Assembly (NCBI GenBank): GCA_964517465.1
Contig: CAZFEK010000020.1
Coordinates: 7,887 to 71,886, forward strand
Length of the DNA: 64,000 nt
Origin: JACPUX01 sp964517465
GTDB taxonomy: Bacteria > Pseudomonadota > Gammaproteobacteria > Burkholderiales > Casimicrobiaceae
Direction of reading: 5' to 3'
The stretch's first letter is position 1. Every line of letters starts with the position of its first letter. The notes under the pieces were generated by a model. The model worked only from the letters and a program-made list of their open reading frames with translations, ran no database searches and was not told the origin of the DNA. A program made the position numbers and the translations under genes. This document shows, piece by piece, positions 37,622 through 45,989 of the stretch.

Positions 37622-37774
37622 GGCGGCGAATCGCCCGCCAGCGCACGTCGCGCAGACGAAGGGCAGTTCGAGCAGGGCTGTGTCGGCGCTTAAGACGTAA
37701 CCGCGGCGCAGGACTGCGGCCGCGCACCGGCCAACGCAGCGACGTTCGCGTTTTGCCACGCCGGTCGCAGGCGG

Positions 37775-37804
37775 CGGATGAGCGCGTTGCCAAGCGCTCA
37801 TCCG
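37775..37804. promoter_or_regulatory. Perfect 11-bp inverted repeat upstream of mazE fragment
   Basis: CGGATGAGCGC and GCGCTCATCCG are separated by 8 bp and lie 45 bp before the ATG of the antitoxin fragment. No T-run follows, so it is more likely an operator than a terminator. Toxin-antitoxin promoters commonly carry such autoregulatory palindromes. Confidence 0.45.
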
Positions 37805-37848
37805 GCTGGTATCGTGTATCTACCTTGTAGATATGTTCGGAACCAAAC

Positions 37849-37900
37849 ATGGAAACGGTCATTCAGAAGTGGGGCAATAGCGCGGCGGTCCGGCTGCCTG
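37849..37900 (+). pseudogene. 5' fragment of a MazE/AbrB-type antitoxin
   Basis: The first 17-18 codons read METVIQKWGNSAAVRLPA, the typical start of MazE-family swapped-hairpin antitoxins. Homology stops at about 37900, where the sequence becomes the 3' side of an APC permease fragment on the other strand. No toxin gene follows. A true promoter region with a palindrome is retained upstream, so the fragment could still be transcribed. Confidence 0.6.
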
Positions 37901-37901
37901 C

Positions 37902-38441
37902 TTCCACACCCGTCAGCGCCGTGCATCCCGCGGCAAATGCCCGCAGAAAAAGCCAGGTGGCTCCGATTTTCACCAGCGTGCCAGGCTCGGCCGCCTGCGT
38001 CGGCGCCGCCTGCGCGCCGCTCACGTAAATCTTTACGAACCCGCCGATGATCAGCAGGTAGGCCGAAAAAATGAACAGGTACACCGGCACGCCGAAAACA
38101 GTTGCCGATTCGCGCATGCCGCGCAGGTTGGCAGTCAAAATCAGGTAGATCGCCAGCAGGCAGAGCCATTCGCGGTAGGGAAGCAGCGTGGGGAGCGCCG
38201 AGGTCACGGCAGCGATGCCCGCGGCCACGCTGACCGCCACCGTCAGCACGTAGTCAATCAGCAGCGCTGCGGCCGCCACCAACCCGGGCGTCACGCCCAG
38301 GTTTTCCTTGGCTACAATGTATGCGCCTCCGCCGCTCGGGTAGGCGTGAATCGTCTGGCTGTAAGACGTGGTTACGATGGCCAGCAGTGCGACGATACAG
38401 ATCGCCACCGGCAGCGACATCGTGAACGCCGCCGTCCCCGC
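37902..38441 (-). pseudogene. Internal fragment of an APC-family amino-acid permease
   Basis: About 180 codons with hydrophobic helices typical of amino acid-polyamine-organocation permeases: IHAYPSGGGAYIVAKENLGV (the conserved helix 2-3 region), LIDYVLTVAVSVAAGIAAVT and VFGVPVYLFIFSAYLLIIGG. Both ends are missing. The 5' side is joined in frame to a LexA fragment at 38441/38442, and the 3' side stops at FAAGCTALTGVEA where the MazE fragment begins. It cannot make a working transporter. Confidence 0.75.
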
Positions 38442-38813
38442 CACCGTCACCTCGTCCTCCAGCCGGGCGACGACGATCTGGCCGCTGCGCGCCTCTGCGG
38501 TGTGGTGGACGGCCAACAAGTCGCCATCGAGGATGCCCACGCCGCTCATGCTGTTGCCCCGCACCCGCAGCAGATAGTCCGCCCGTGGTGAGAACAGCTC
38601 GGGCGCCAGCGGCAGCGTGCCGCGCTGATTCTCCACCGCCAGCAACGGGCTGCCCGCCGCTACCGCGCCGATAACGGGCAACCCCGGCGGCGCCGGCAGA
38701 CGAATCCCCCGTGCCGCCCCTGCCGTCATGAGGATCGCCCCTTTTTTCGCCAGGGCCCGCAAATGATCCTCGGCGGCATTCGGCGAAGCGAAGCCGAAGG
38801 CAGCGGCAATGCG
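38442..38813 (-). pseudogene. Internal fragment of LexA
   Basis: About 124 codons matching LexA from roughly residue 28 to 131 of the E. coli protein: IAAAFGFASPNAAEDHLRAL, GLPVIGAVAAGSPLL (Ala-Gly cleavage site) and YLLRVRGNSMSGVGILDGDL (catalytic Ser). The start with the first DNA-binding helices and the end with the catalytic Lys are both missing, so it cannot bind or self-cleave normally. It is fused in frame to the permease fragment, giving a long chimeric open frame on the minus strand. Confidence 0.85.
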
Positions 38814-38816
38814 ATA

Positions 38817-38832
38817 CTGTATGCATTCACAG
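38817..38832. promoter_or_regulatory. Candidate LexA (SOS) box
   Basis: CTGTATGCATTCACAG matches the CTGT-N8-ACAG LexA-box consensus. It lies 35 bp before the ATG of the IS91-family transposase, where a promoter would be expected, and directly abuts the LexA gene fragment. Binding is untested, and the match could be accidental because it lies at a junction. Confidence 0.45.
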
Positions 38833-38867
38833 CCTCCTGTCCGGGTGACCCACCCAGACCATGCCTC

Positions 38868-40313
38868 ATGGCCGCCGCCGCACCCTGCGCCGCACCGCGC
38901 CCCCAGCGTTATCAACGCCGCCGTCCCGAGCGGACGCTGTGGTATCGCATCGTCCAGGCGCACTTCGCCACCTGGCTGGAACTCGCCAGCGATCCTTACG
39001 GCGAATCGCCGCCGGCGTATGTCGAGCGCAGCTTCCGCCGCTATCTCGAGTGCGGCATCCTCGCCCACGGCTTTGCCCGCGCCTGGTGTGACACCTGCCA
39101 GCACGAATTCCTCATCGCTTATTCCTGTAAGGGCCGAGGCGTGTGCCCCTCCTGCAACACGCGGCGCATGGTCGAGACGGCGGCGCATCTGGTCGATGAT
39201 GTGTTTCCCCTGCTACCGGTGCGGCAATGGGTGCTGGCGGTGCCCAAACGTTTGCGCTACTTCCTGCAAGAGGATGCCGACCTGCAGGGGGCGGTGCTGC
39301 GCATTTTCCTTGACGCGGTGGAACACCGTCTGCGCGAACATAACGCGGATTGCGCTGACACGGCGCGCAGCGGCGCGGTGGCCTTTATCCATCGCTTCGG
39401 CTCCAGCCTGAACGAGCATGTACATTTCCATTGCTGCGTCATCGACGGGGTGTTCGAGCCGGCCGAGACGGACGGCGCCACCGAGGCGAACGACGCGCCC
39501 GGCGTGGTGTTTCATGCGGTGGCCGGGCTGGACGAGGCGGCCATCGCCGCAGTGCAGGCGCAGGTGCGGCGGCGCATCCTGCGCGTTTTCGTGCGGCGCG
39601 GATTGATCGAGAAGTGCGATGCGCAAGAGATGGCCGGCTGGGATCACGGTGGCGGCTTCTCGGTGGATGCCGCAGTGCGCATCGAAGGCAACGACCGGGC
39701 TGGGCTGGAACGGCTGCTGCGTTACTGCGCGCGTCCGCCCTTCGCGCTGGAACACTTGCACCAGCAGGATGCCGAGCATCTGGTCTATCACTGTCCCAAG
39801 CCACGCTCCGACGGGTTTCGTGATCTGGTGCTGACGCCGCTGGAGTTGATCGACCGGATCGCCGCCCTGGTGCCACGGCCACGGACGCATCGCCATCGCT
39901 ACTACGGCGTGCTGGCGCCCAATGCGCCACTGCGCGCGATGGTAACGGCGCTGGCCCCTGCCGCCGTCCCGCCAGCGCCGACTTTTGCGGCGCACGACGA
40001 AGAACCCTGCCATCGTTCGGCGGCGCGCTATCTGTGGGCGATGCTGCTGGCGCGCATCTATGAGGCCTTCCCGCTGGCCTGCCCGATCTGCCACGCCCAG
40101 ATGCGCATCATCGCCTTCATCAACGAGGGTGCTACCGTGAAGAAGATTCTCGAGCATCTCGGGGAATCGAGCCAGCCGCCGAGAATCGCCCCGGCACGCG
40201 GGCCGCCGCTGTGGGAGGCGGCCGCGGCGGAGCAGGCGGAGAACGATCCTCCGTGGGGTCAAGCCGAGCAGCCCGGACCGCAAGTCGAGTTCGATCAGCG
40301 CATCGCTTGGTAG
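38868..40313 (+). CDS. IS91-family transposase (HUH, Y2 type)
   Basis: 481 residues from the ATG at 38868, full length for the family. The N-terminal zinc-binding domain has CDTCQHEF, then YSCKGRGVCPSCNTRR near 80-110. The HUH nickase motif is SLNEHVHFHCCVIDGVF near 180. The tandem catalytic tyrosines are in HRHRYYGVLAPNAPLR near 343. IS91 elements move by rolling-circle replication without target duplication and can carry neighbouring DNA by one-ended read-through. The enzyme looks intact. Gene fragments on both sides (lexA, metallopeptidase) are cut close to it. Confidence 0.92.
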   Translation: MAAAAPCAAPRPQRYQRRRPERTLWYRIVQAHFATWLELASDPYGESPPAYVERSFRRYLECGILAHGFARAWCDTCQHEFLIAYSCKGRGVCPSCNTRRMVETAAHLVDDVFPLLPVRQWVLAVPKRLRYFLQEDADLQGAVLRIFLDAVEHRLREHNADCADTARSGAVAFIHRFGSSLNEHVHFHCCVIDGVFEPAETDGATEANDAPGVVFHAVAGLDEAAIAAVQAQVRRRILRVFVRRGLIEKCDAQEMAGWDHGGGFSVDAAVRIEGNDRAGLERLLRYCARPPFALEHLHQQDAEHLVYHCPKPRSDGFRDLVLTPLELIDRIAALVPRPRTHRHRYYGVLAPNAPLRAMVTALAPAAVPPAPTFAAHDEEPCHRSAARYLWAMLLARIYEAFPLACPICHAQMRIIAFINEGATVKKILEHLGESSQPPRIAPARGPPLWEAAAAEQAENDPPWGQAEQPGPQVEFDQRIAW

Positions 40314-40379
40314 GTGCGCGACCGTGCGCAATCAAGTCAGCGCATCGCTTGGTAGGTGCGCGACCGTGGGCAATCAAGT
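40296..40379 (+). repeat. 42-bp tandem repeat, two copies, at IS91 3' end
   Basis: The units starting at 40296 and 40338 share CAGCGCATCGCTTGGTAGGT and the following GCGCGACCGT, differing at about one base. The first unit overlaps the last codons of the transposase (RIAW then TAG). Similar repeats near rolling-circle ends can hold terminator or Rep-binding sites; that role is inferred. Confidence 0.75.
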
Positions 40380-40593
40380 CAAGCGAATGCTCGTCAGGGC
40401 GCACTCGCCCCTGCCGCCCGGAAAGTCGCCGCCAGCGGCTCCTGTCCGGGCGGCAGGGGGTGATGGAGGCGCGGTACGGAAGGTTTTCTGGCGGATTCCG
40501 ATGCTTTCCCGTGCGAAATCGGCGATTGACGGGAACGGTCAGGGGAGAAGATACTCCCGCGTGTCGCGTTGAATTTCCTATCCTTAAGACCGT

Positions 40594-40929
40594 CTCGCGG
40601 AAAAGGCTGGCGACGTGGATTTCGCGCTTGCTCTTGAGCTTGCCACCCTGGACGCGGGCGATCCGACTGTGAATGCCCAGCGCTTTCTGCAATGTCTGCA
40701 ACTTGCCGTCAAAAGCCACCTTGCTCGGTTGCGGCGCGTTGCGCAAATACGCGGCCTTGATCTCCTGAACATAGTCGTAGAGCGCCTTGTCGGTCCGTAC
40801 CTGATGCACTTCCGGGTATTTCTGGCGCAGCACTTTGCCGAGCTGATCCTGTTCGATCAGGCGCTGCACCGATTCCGTCAGATGCGCGGGGTAGCCGGCG
40901 AGATAGTTGGGCGAGACGGGTTTGGACAT
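40594..40929 (-). pseudogene. 5' fragment of a YgjP/M48-type metallopeptidase
   Basis: From the ATG at 40929 about 112 codons are intact: NYLAGYPAHLTESVQRLIEQ, QVRTDKALYDYVQEIKAAYL and RVQGGKLKSKREIHVASLFR. In relatives the zinc-binding HExxH follows soon after this point, but here homology stops at about 40594, so the catalytic site is absent. The gene was probably cut when the IS91-element end was formed. The intact MFS gene is divergent from it across 112 bp. Confidence 0.65.
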
Positions 40930-41041
40930 GCGCGGGTACTGAGCTTGGAGAGCGCTTACTGGAAGGCCAGCCTGATCGTTTTCTCGTGTGATTTTTAAAA
41001 TTGGCGATAAGCTAGCGCGATTTCCCGAAATCGATTCACGC

Positions 41042-42208
41042 ATGCAAAACCCCGTCCTCATCATCGTCATCGCCCAACTGTTCGGCACCTCGCTGTGGTT
41101 TTCCGCCAACAGCGCGGCCGACGACCTGACCCGCGCCTGGGGCATCGCGCCGGCCGCCATCGGTACGCTGACCAACGCCGTCCAACTCGGCTTCATCCTC
41201 GGCACGCTGACTTTCGCCATCTCCGGCCTGGCCGATCGCTTCGCCGCCAGCCGCATCTTCGCCGTCTGCGCCGTGCTCGGCGCCGTCTGCAACGGCGCCT
41301 TTGCACTGCTCGCCGATGGCATGGCCTCGGCCGTCCCCTTGCGTTTTGCCGTCGGTTTCTGTCTGGCTGGCGTCTACCCGCTGGGCATGAAACTGGTCGT
41401 CAGCTGGGTACCCGAGCGGGCCGGTGCCGCGCTGGCCCAGCTAGTCGGCATGCTGACGTTGGGCACGGCCTTGCCGCATGGCATCCGGCTGGCCGGGGCG
41501 GGGTGGTCGTGGCAGGCGACGATCCTGGTGTCGTCGTTTCTCGCGCTGCTGGCCGCGGCCATGATCTTCCGGCTCGGCGACGGGCCGCATCTAAAACGTC
41601 GGCATGGTGCGCCACCGCTGCGTCTGGGCCAGGTTTTCCACGCCTACGCTACCCGCGAATTCCGCGCTTCCGCCCTCGGCTATTTTGGCCACATGTGGGA
41701 GCTTTATGCCTTCTGGACGCTGACCCCGGCGCTCATCATCCTGAGCGGCCTGGCCGAGGCGGGCAGCCGGCAACTCTCAGGGCTGGCCTTCGCCGTCATC
41801 GGCGTCGGCGCGCTTGGCTGCCTGTTCGGCGGCTGGTGGAGCCAGCGCATCGGCAGTCCGCGCGTCGCGGCCATTGCCCTGGCCGGCTCGGCCATCTGCT
41901 GCGCGCTGTTTCCGCTGACCGGCGACTGGCCGGCCGCCGCCAAGATCGCCTTGCTGCTCCTCTGGGGCGCCACGGTCGTCGCCGATTCGCCGCATTTTTC
42001 GGCCCTCTCGGCCCGCGCCTGCGCCCCGGAAATCGTCGGCAGCGCGCTGGCCTTTCAAAACTCCATCGGTTTCGCCATCACCATGTTTTCCATCCAGCTT
42101 GGCACGGCGTGGCTGGCCGACTGGGGCATGAGCATCGCCTGGCTGTTGCTGCCCGGGCCGCTGCTCGGCTTGCTCGGCCTTTACCCGCTCTGGCGTTCGG
42201 CGCGCTAA
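41042..42208 (+). CDS. MFS transporter within the accessory insert
   Basis: 388 residues, about 12 hydrophobic helices. The N-terminal helix has IAQLFGTSLWFSANSAADDL. LADRFAASRIFAVCAVLGAV corresponds to the conserved loop 2-3 D-R motif region, and YFGHMWELYAFWTLTPALII begins the second half. The frame is complete with a normal ATG. The substrate cannot be told. It sits between two truncated genes (metallopeptidase upstream and divergent; LysR convergent), and a LysR regulator next to an MFS gene suggests they were an original pair in the donor. Confidence 0.85.
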   Translation: MQNPVLIIVIAQLFGTSLWFSANSAADDLTRAWGIAPAAIGTLTNAVQLGFILGTLTFAISGLADRFAASRIFAVCAVLGAVCNGAFALLADGMASAVPLRFAVGFCLAGVYPLGMKLVVSWVPERAGAALAQLVGMLTLGTALPHGIRLAGAGWSWQATILVSSFLALLAAAMIFRLGDGPHLKRRHGAPPLRLGQVFHAYATREFRASALGYFGHMWELYAFWTLTPALIILSGLAEAGSRQLSGLAFAVIGVGALGCLFGGWWSQRIGSPRVAAIALAGSAICCALFPLTGDWPAAAKIALLLLWGATVVADSPHFSALSARACAPEIVGSALAFQNSIGFAITMFSIQLGTAWLADWGMSIAWLLLPGPLLGLLGLYPLWRSAR

Positions 42209-42215
42209 GGCGGGC

Positions 42216-42393
42216 TCACCAGGGTAATTGGGCGTTGCTGTCGGTGGCGCTGCGGTAGGCGGCGAAGCGTTCGGTCAGGAAATCGAGAAACACCCGCACC
42301 TTGGCCGACAGGTTCAGGCGCTGCGGGTACAGGGCGTAGATGTCGGCCGGGCTGCCCGACCAGTCGGGCAAGACGCGGACCAGCCGGCCGGCG
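42216..42393 (-). pseudogene. 3' fragment of a LysR-family regulator
   Basis: The last 58 codons are preserved: AGRLVRVLPDWSGSPADIYA, LYPQRLNLSAKVRVFLDFLT, ending with NAQLPW and a TGA. This matches the C-terminal end of LysR substrate-binding domains. The 5' part is replaced, exactly at 42393/42394, by the second copy of the giant gene's 3' end. It is not functional. Confidence 0.85.
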
Positions 42394-42778
42394 CGCCCTG
42401 AGCTACGGCCAGAACGTGCTCACCAACCCCGACAAGGTCAAAGACGCCGACGACCTCTTCAAGATTCACGACGAGTTCAAGGGCAAGGTGGACGAAGTCA
42501 TCAACTCGGGCAGCAACACGCTGAAGAAAGCCGCCAAGCAGTTCTACCAGTCACCGCAATACCTGGAGACGAGCTGCGTCTTCACCTCCGGCCTGCCCTG
42601 CAAGCAGTTGCACTATGGCCTGGATGGCTTCGAGTCGGTGTACGAATACCAGCCCCCGCCCGGCTTCACCGCGCTCACCGGCATACCCGTGCCGATCATC
42701 TTCATCGTGCAGGACCCGGTGACGGGCGATGTGCACTTTGGCTTGTATCCCTTCTTGCCGACGGTGCCGGGGCCGTGA
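42394..42778 (+). pseudogene. Duplicate of the 3' end of the giant exported-protein gene
   Basis: This repeats codons 1961-2087 of the giant gene in the same orientation (for example SVYEYQPPPGFTALTGIPVP) with its stop at 42776. Differences from copy 1 include GDAHF to GDVHF, and a few silent changes. An internal ATG/GTG start at 42416 keeps 120 codons open, but there is no signal peptide and no ribosome site, so translation is unlikely. The 391-bp repeat unit ends at about 42785. Confidence 0.9.
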
Positions 42779-42802
42779 GGGGGGATCCTGAACTTGCCCG
42801 CG

Positions 42803-43072
42803 TCAGCGATAGACCTCCCGCCGGTTTCCAATCCGCAAAACCCGGACGATGATGCGGCGGTCCTCGATGTCGCAAATGATCCGCCAGTCGCCAACGCGAT
42901 ATTTCCAGTAATTGCCGAGCGTGTTGCCCGCCAGCGCCTCGCCTATCTGCCGAGGGTCAGCAAGCACGGCGACCCGATCCTTGAGGAAGCGAAGGATTCG
43001 CTTCTGCACCTCGTGATCGAGTTTGCGCAGATCCTTGACTGCTTCCGGATCAAACTCAACCTCAAAGCCCAA
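42803..43072 (-). CDS. RelE/ParE-superfamily toxin
   Basis: 89 residues, the size of RelE-fold toxins. Motifs are FEVEFDPEAVKDLRKLDHEV at the start, LRFLKDRVAVLADPRQIGEA in the middle and NYWKYRVGDWRIICDIEDRR with IIVRVLRIGNRREVYR at the end. The basic residues in YWKYRVGDWR and the terminal Tyr fit ribosome-dependent mRNA cleavage (RelE type). It is downstream of its antitoxin, overlapping by 11 bp. Confidence 0.88.
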   Translation of the reverse strand: MGFEVEFDPEAVKDLRKLDHEVQKRILRFLKDRVAVLADPRQIGEALAGNTLGNYWKYRVGDWRIICDIEDRRIIVRVLRIGNRREVYR

Positions 43073-43268
43073 GCTTGCGCTCCACGTCCGCTAAGGGAAT
43101 GGTCTTGCGATTGCGGCGGGCGCGGGCCTCGGCGAGGTAATAGTCCTCGAGGTCATCGATGTATTCGAGTATGGCTTCGCGAACCAGCGCGGTCTTGGTG
43201 CGCCCGGATTCCGCGGCCAGAGCATTGAGGCGTTCTTCAATCGATTCGGGCAGTCGGATGGCGAGCAC
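43062..43268 (-). CDS. RHH-type antitoxin (RelB/DinJ-like)
   Basis: 68 residues. The N-terminal ribbon-helix-helix is MLAIRLPESIEERLNALAAE followed by SGRTKTALVREAILEYIDD, which dimerises and binds the operator. The C-terminal tail (RKTIPLADVERKLGL) is the likely toxin-neutralising segment. It is the first gene of the pair and overlaps the toxin, so the two are coupled. The pair lies just beyond the second copy of the 391-bp repeat. Confidence 0.88.
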   Translation of the reverse strand: MLAIRLPESIEERLNALAAESGRTKTALVREAILEYIDDLEDYYLAEARARRNRKTIPLADVERKLGL

Positions 43269-43532
43269 GGTTCACTCCGGAACGAGGGGCTATACAAGTA
43301 TAGCAGTTCGGGCATTCTGAAGGATGCTCCCGGGCCCGCACGCGGCCGGCGCATTGATGCCCGGTGCTTGCATTTCGCTCGCTGCACGCACCTGGACAAG
43401 AGCCAAGCCTACCGGCCATGAACCAGGACCACGGTACCTGCCGCGGAGCGCTCTGGAAGCCGGTGGCGCCGCCCTTGTCGCCCCAACCCCTGTGGTATCC
43501 TTCCGCATCCCTTTTCCACAAGGCTTGGCGGC

Positions 43533-44654
43533 ATGAACCGCGTGGTCATCAGCGGCAGCGGGCTGGCGCTCGCGCCCCACACCATCACCAATGAAGAGCT
43601 GGTTGCCTCGTTCAATCAGTACGTCGCCCTCGCCAATGCGCGCTTCGCCGAGGACATCGCCGCCGGGCGGCGCGAGCCCTTGCAGGAGTCGAGCGTCGAG
43701 TTCATCGAAAAGGCCTCCGGAATCAAGCGGCGCTATGTGATGGACAAAGCCGGCGTGCTCGATCCGCAGCGCATGCGTCCGCGGTTCGCGCCCCGCCCCA
43801 ACGAGGAACTGTCGCTCCTGGCCGAATTCGGCGTCGCGGCGGCACGCGCTGCGCTGGCCAGCGCGCGGCGCGGCGCCGCCGACATCGACGGCGTGATCTG
43901 CGCCGCTTCCAACATGCAGCGCGCTTATCCGGCCATGGCCATCGAAATCCAGAACGCCCTGGGTGCCAAGGGTTACGGCTTCGACATGAACGTGGCCTGC
44001 TCGTCGGCCACCTTCGCGCTGGAACAGGCGGCCAACGCGGTGCGCGCGGGTTCGGCGCGGGCGGTGCTGGTGGTGAGCCCCGAGATCACCTCCGGGCATT
44101 TGGCCTGGATGGACCGCGATTGCCACTTCATTTTCGGCGACGTGGCCACCGCGGTGCTGGTGGAGCGCGCCGAGGCGGCGCAATCCGCGGAGCAGTTCGA
44201 AATTCTCGGTACGCGTTTGGCGACGGCGTTCTCCAACAACATCCGCAACAACTTTGGTTTTTTGAATCGCGCCGAGGATGCCGACCCCGAAGGCCGCGAC
44301 AAACTTTTCGTGCAAGAAGGTCGCAAGGTGTTCAAGGAAGTTTGCCCCATGGCCGCGGCGCACATCGCCGAGCATTTGCAGTCCTTGGGCAGTTCGCCGG
44401 CCGAAGTGCGCCGCTTCTGGTTGCACCAGGCCAACCTCGCCATGAACCAGCTCATTTCCAGAAAACTGCTGGGGCGCGACGCCACCGCCGACGAAGCGCC
44501 GGTCATCCTCGACAGCTTCGCCAATACCGCCTCGGCCGGTTCGATCATCGCCTTCCATCAACATCATGCCGATTTCGTGCCGGGTGACCTGGGCGTGATC
44601 TGTTCCTTCGGCGCCGGATATTCCATCGGCAGCGTGGTGCTGCGGCGTTTGTGA
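43533..44654 (+). CDS. Beta-ketoacyl-ACP synthase III-like condensing enzyme
   Basis: 373 residues, somewhat longer than FabH. Thiolase-fold condensing enzyme with a complete Cys-His-Asn triad: C156 in NVACSSATFA, H298 in WLHQAN and N331 in FANTASAGSI. The N-terminal part has KASGIKRRYVMDKAG. It resembles the FabH2-type proteins that condense longer acyl chains (as in pseudomonads) rather than housekeeping FabH, because no fab genes are adjacent. It may make a short ketoacyl or alkyl product. The MFS transporter begins 88 bp downstream on the same strand. Confidence 0.85.
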   Translation: MNRVVISGSGLALAPHTITNEELVASFNQYVALANARFAEDIAAGRREPLQESSVEFIEKASGIKRRYVMDKAGVLDPQRMRPRFAPRPNEELSLLAEFGVAAARAALASARRGAADIDGVICAASNMQRAYPAMAIEIQNALGAKGYGFDMNVACSSATFALEQAANAVRAGSARAVLVVSPEITSGHLAWMDRDCHFIFGDVATAVLVERAEAAQSAEQFEILGTRLATAFSNNIRNNFGFLNRAEDADPEGRDKLFVQEGRKVFKEVCPMAAAHIAEHLQSLGSSPAEVRRFWLHQANLAMNQLISRKLLGRDATADEAPVILDSFANTASAGSIIAFHQHHADFVPGDLGVICSFGAGYSIGSVVLRRL

Positions 44655-44742
44655 GCGCGAAGGAGCGCGGGCAGCGAACCGCGTTGGCACCGGAGGCGAT
44701 GCCCAGTCGCCTGCGCTTGCGCCTGGGGGGAAGGGTAAGTTC

Positions 44743-45984
44743 ATGAGCGGCTCGACAAAGGCGCAGCGCCGCGCGCTGCTGGCCATTTATCTTGCCTTTG
44801 CCGCGGCCTATTTCCTGTCCTATCTCTATCGCACCGCCAACGCGGTGCTTTCGCCCCGGCTCACCGCAGACCTGGGCTTGAGCTCGGCCGAGCTGGGTTT
44901 GCTCACCAGCGCCTATTTCATTACCTTTGGTTTGGCCCAATTGCCTTTGGGGCTGATGCTGGATCGCCATGGCCCACGGCGGGTGGAGGGGACGCTTTTG
45001 ATCTTCGCCGCAGCCGGGGCATTACTATTTGCTTGGGGGCAGAGTTTCTTGGCGCTGTTCTTGGCGCGCGGCTTGATCGGGCTGGGTGTTGCGGCCTGCC
45101 TCATGGGGGCGCTCAAAGGTTTCGTGCTCTGGTTTCCGGCGCGCGAACGACCCGCGCTTTCGGCTTGGATCATGGTCGCGGGCGGCACTGGAGCGCTCGC
45201 CTCCACCGCGCCTTTGGAAGCGGCCTTGCAAGTCACCACCTGGCGCGGCGTGTTCTTCATTCTGGCCGGGGCCACGCTCCTGGTGGCTTGGTTTCTTTGG
45301 CGACAACTGCCGGCCGACCATGACGCCCATCCTCCCGGCCGAGCCGAGTTGCTCGAAGGCTTGCGCCAGGTGCTGACCAGCGCGCGCTTCTGGTGGATCG
45401 CTCCGCTGGGGGGGCTGGGCATGGGCGGGTTCATGGCGGTGCAGGGTCTGTGGTCCGTGCCCTGGCTGACCGAACGTGCGGGCCTCGACTCGAAAGCGGC
45501 TGCGCAAGTTCTGTTGTGGATGAGCCTGGCGCAGCTGGCGGGCTACATCGCCCTGGGTTTGGGGGCGGGGCGTCTGGCGGCTTGGGGCTGGCAGCCGAGG
45601 CAACTGTTTTTCGCCGGCTTCAGCTTGCACGTGTTGACCCTGGGCGCCATCCTGTTTGCACCAAACGAATGGAGCCTGCCGCTTTGGACGCTTTACGGTC
45701 TTTCGGTGACCATCAATGTGTTGGGTTTCAACCTGCTGGCCGAAGGGTTTGCGGATCGCGTCGCGGGCCGCGCCAGCACGGCGCTGAACTTGATGATGTT
45801 CGTCGGCAGTTTTCTGACCCAATGGGGCATAGGTGTGGTGATCGACGCGGCACAAGCTTGGCGTTCCTGGTCCAAAACCGAAGGCCTGCAACTGGGCTTT
45901 GCTTTGCTATTTGCGGCGCAAGTGGCCTGCTGGTTGTGGTTCGCGGCCGGGTGGCGCCGCCACGCGGGAGCACGGAAAGGATAG
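44743..45984 (+). CDS. MFS transporter
   Basis: 413 residues with about 12 transmembrane helices. The N-terminus includes AIYLAFAAAYFLSYLYRTAN, PLGLMLDRHGPRRVEGTLLI carries the conserved loop 2-3 motif (DRHGPRR), and LFLARGLIGLGVAACLMGAL follows. It resembles the hexuronate/organic-anion type of MFS permeases, but the substrate is unknown. The stop lies 5 bp before the next gene, so it is cotranscribed with the glycosyltransferase. Confidence 0.88.
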   Translation: MSGSTKAQRRALLAIYLAFAAAYFLSYLYRTANAVLSPRLTADLGLSSAELGLLTSAYFITFGLAQLPLGLMLDRHGPRRVEGTLLIFAAAGALLFAWGQSFLALFLARGLIGLGVAACLMGALKGFVLWFPARERPALSAWIMVAGGTGALASTAPLEAALQVTTWRGVFFILAGATLLVAWFLWRQLPADHDAHPPGRAELLEGLRQVLTSARFWWIAPLGGLGMGGFMAVQGLWSVPWLTERAGLDSKAAAQVLLWMSLAQLAGYIALGLGAGRLAAWGWQPRQLFFAGFSLHVLTLGAILFAPNEWSLPLWTLYGLSVTINVLGFNLLAEGFADRVAGRASTALNLMMFVGSFLTQWGIGVVIDAAQAWRSWSKTEGLQLGFALLFAAQVACWLWFAAGWRRHAGARKG

Positions 45985-45989
45985 GCGGC

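Larger units (their letters stand above)
38814..40593 (+). mobile_element. IS91-family element
   Basis: Approximate extent between the truncation points of the lexA fragment (38813) and the metallopeptidase fragment (about 40594). It contains one transposase gene and a 280-bp right-hand non-coding end that starts with a 42-bp tandem repeat. As expected for IS91, no terminal inverted repeats or target duplication were found. The exact ends (ori and ter) were not identified. Confidence 0.65.

Noticed and set aside
37863..39188. A single 441-residue LexA-permease fusion protein
   Set aside because: Both halves are internal fragments, the LexA part lacks its catalytic Lys and first helices, and no start or ribosome site precedes it; treated as two pseudogene pieces.
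40132..41322. 396-codon minus-strand ORF around the metallopeptidase fragment
   Set aside because: Only 40594-40929 has family similarity; the rest is antisense to the MFS gene and to the IS91 end.
42416..42778. Independent 120-residue gene
   Set aside because: It is the duplicated 3' end of the giant exported-protein gene without signal peptide or ribosome site.
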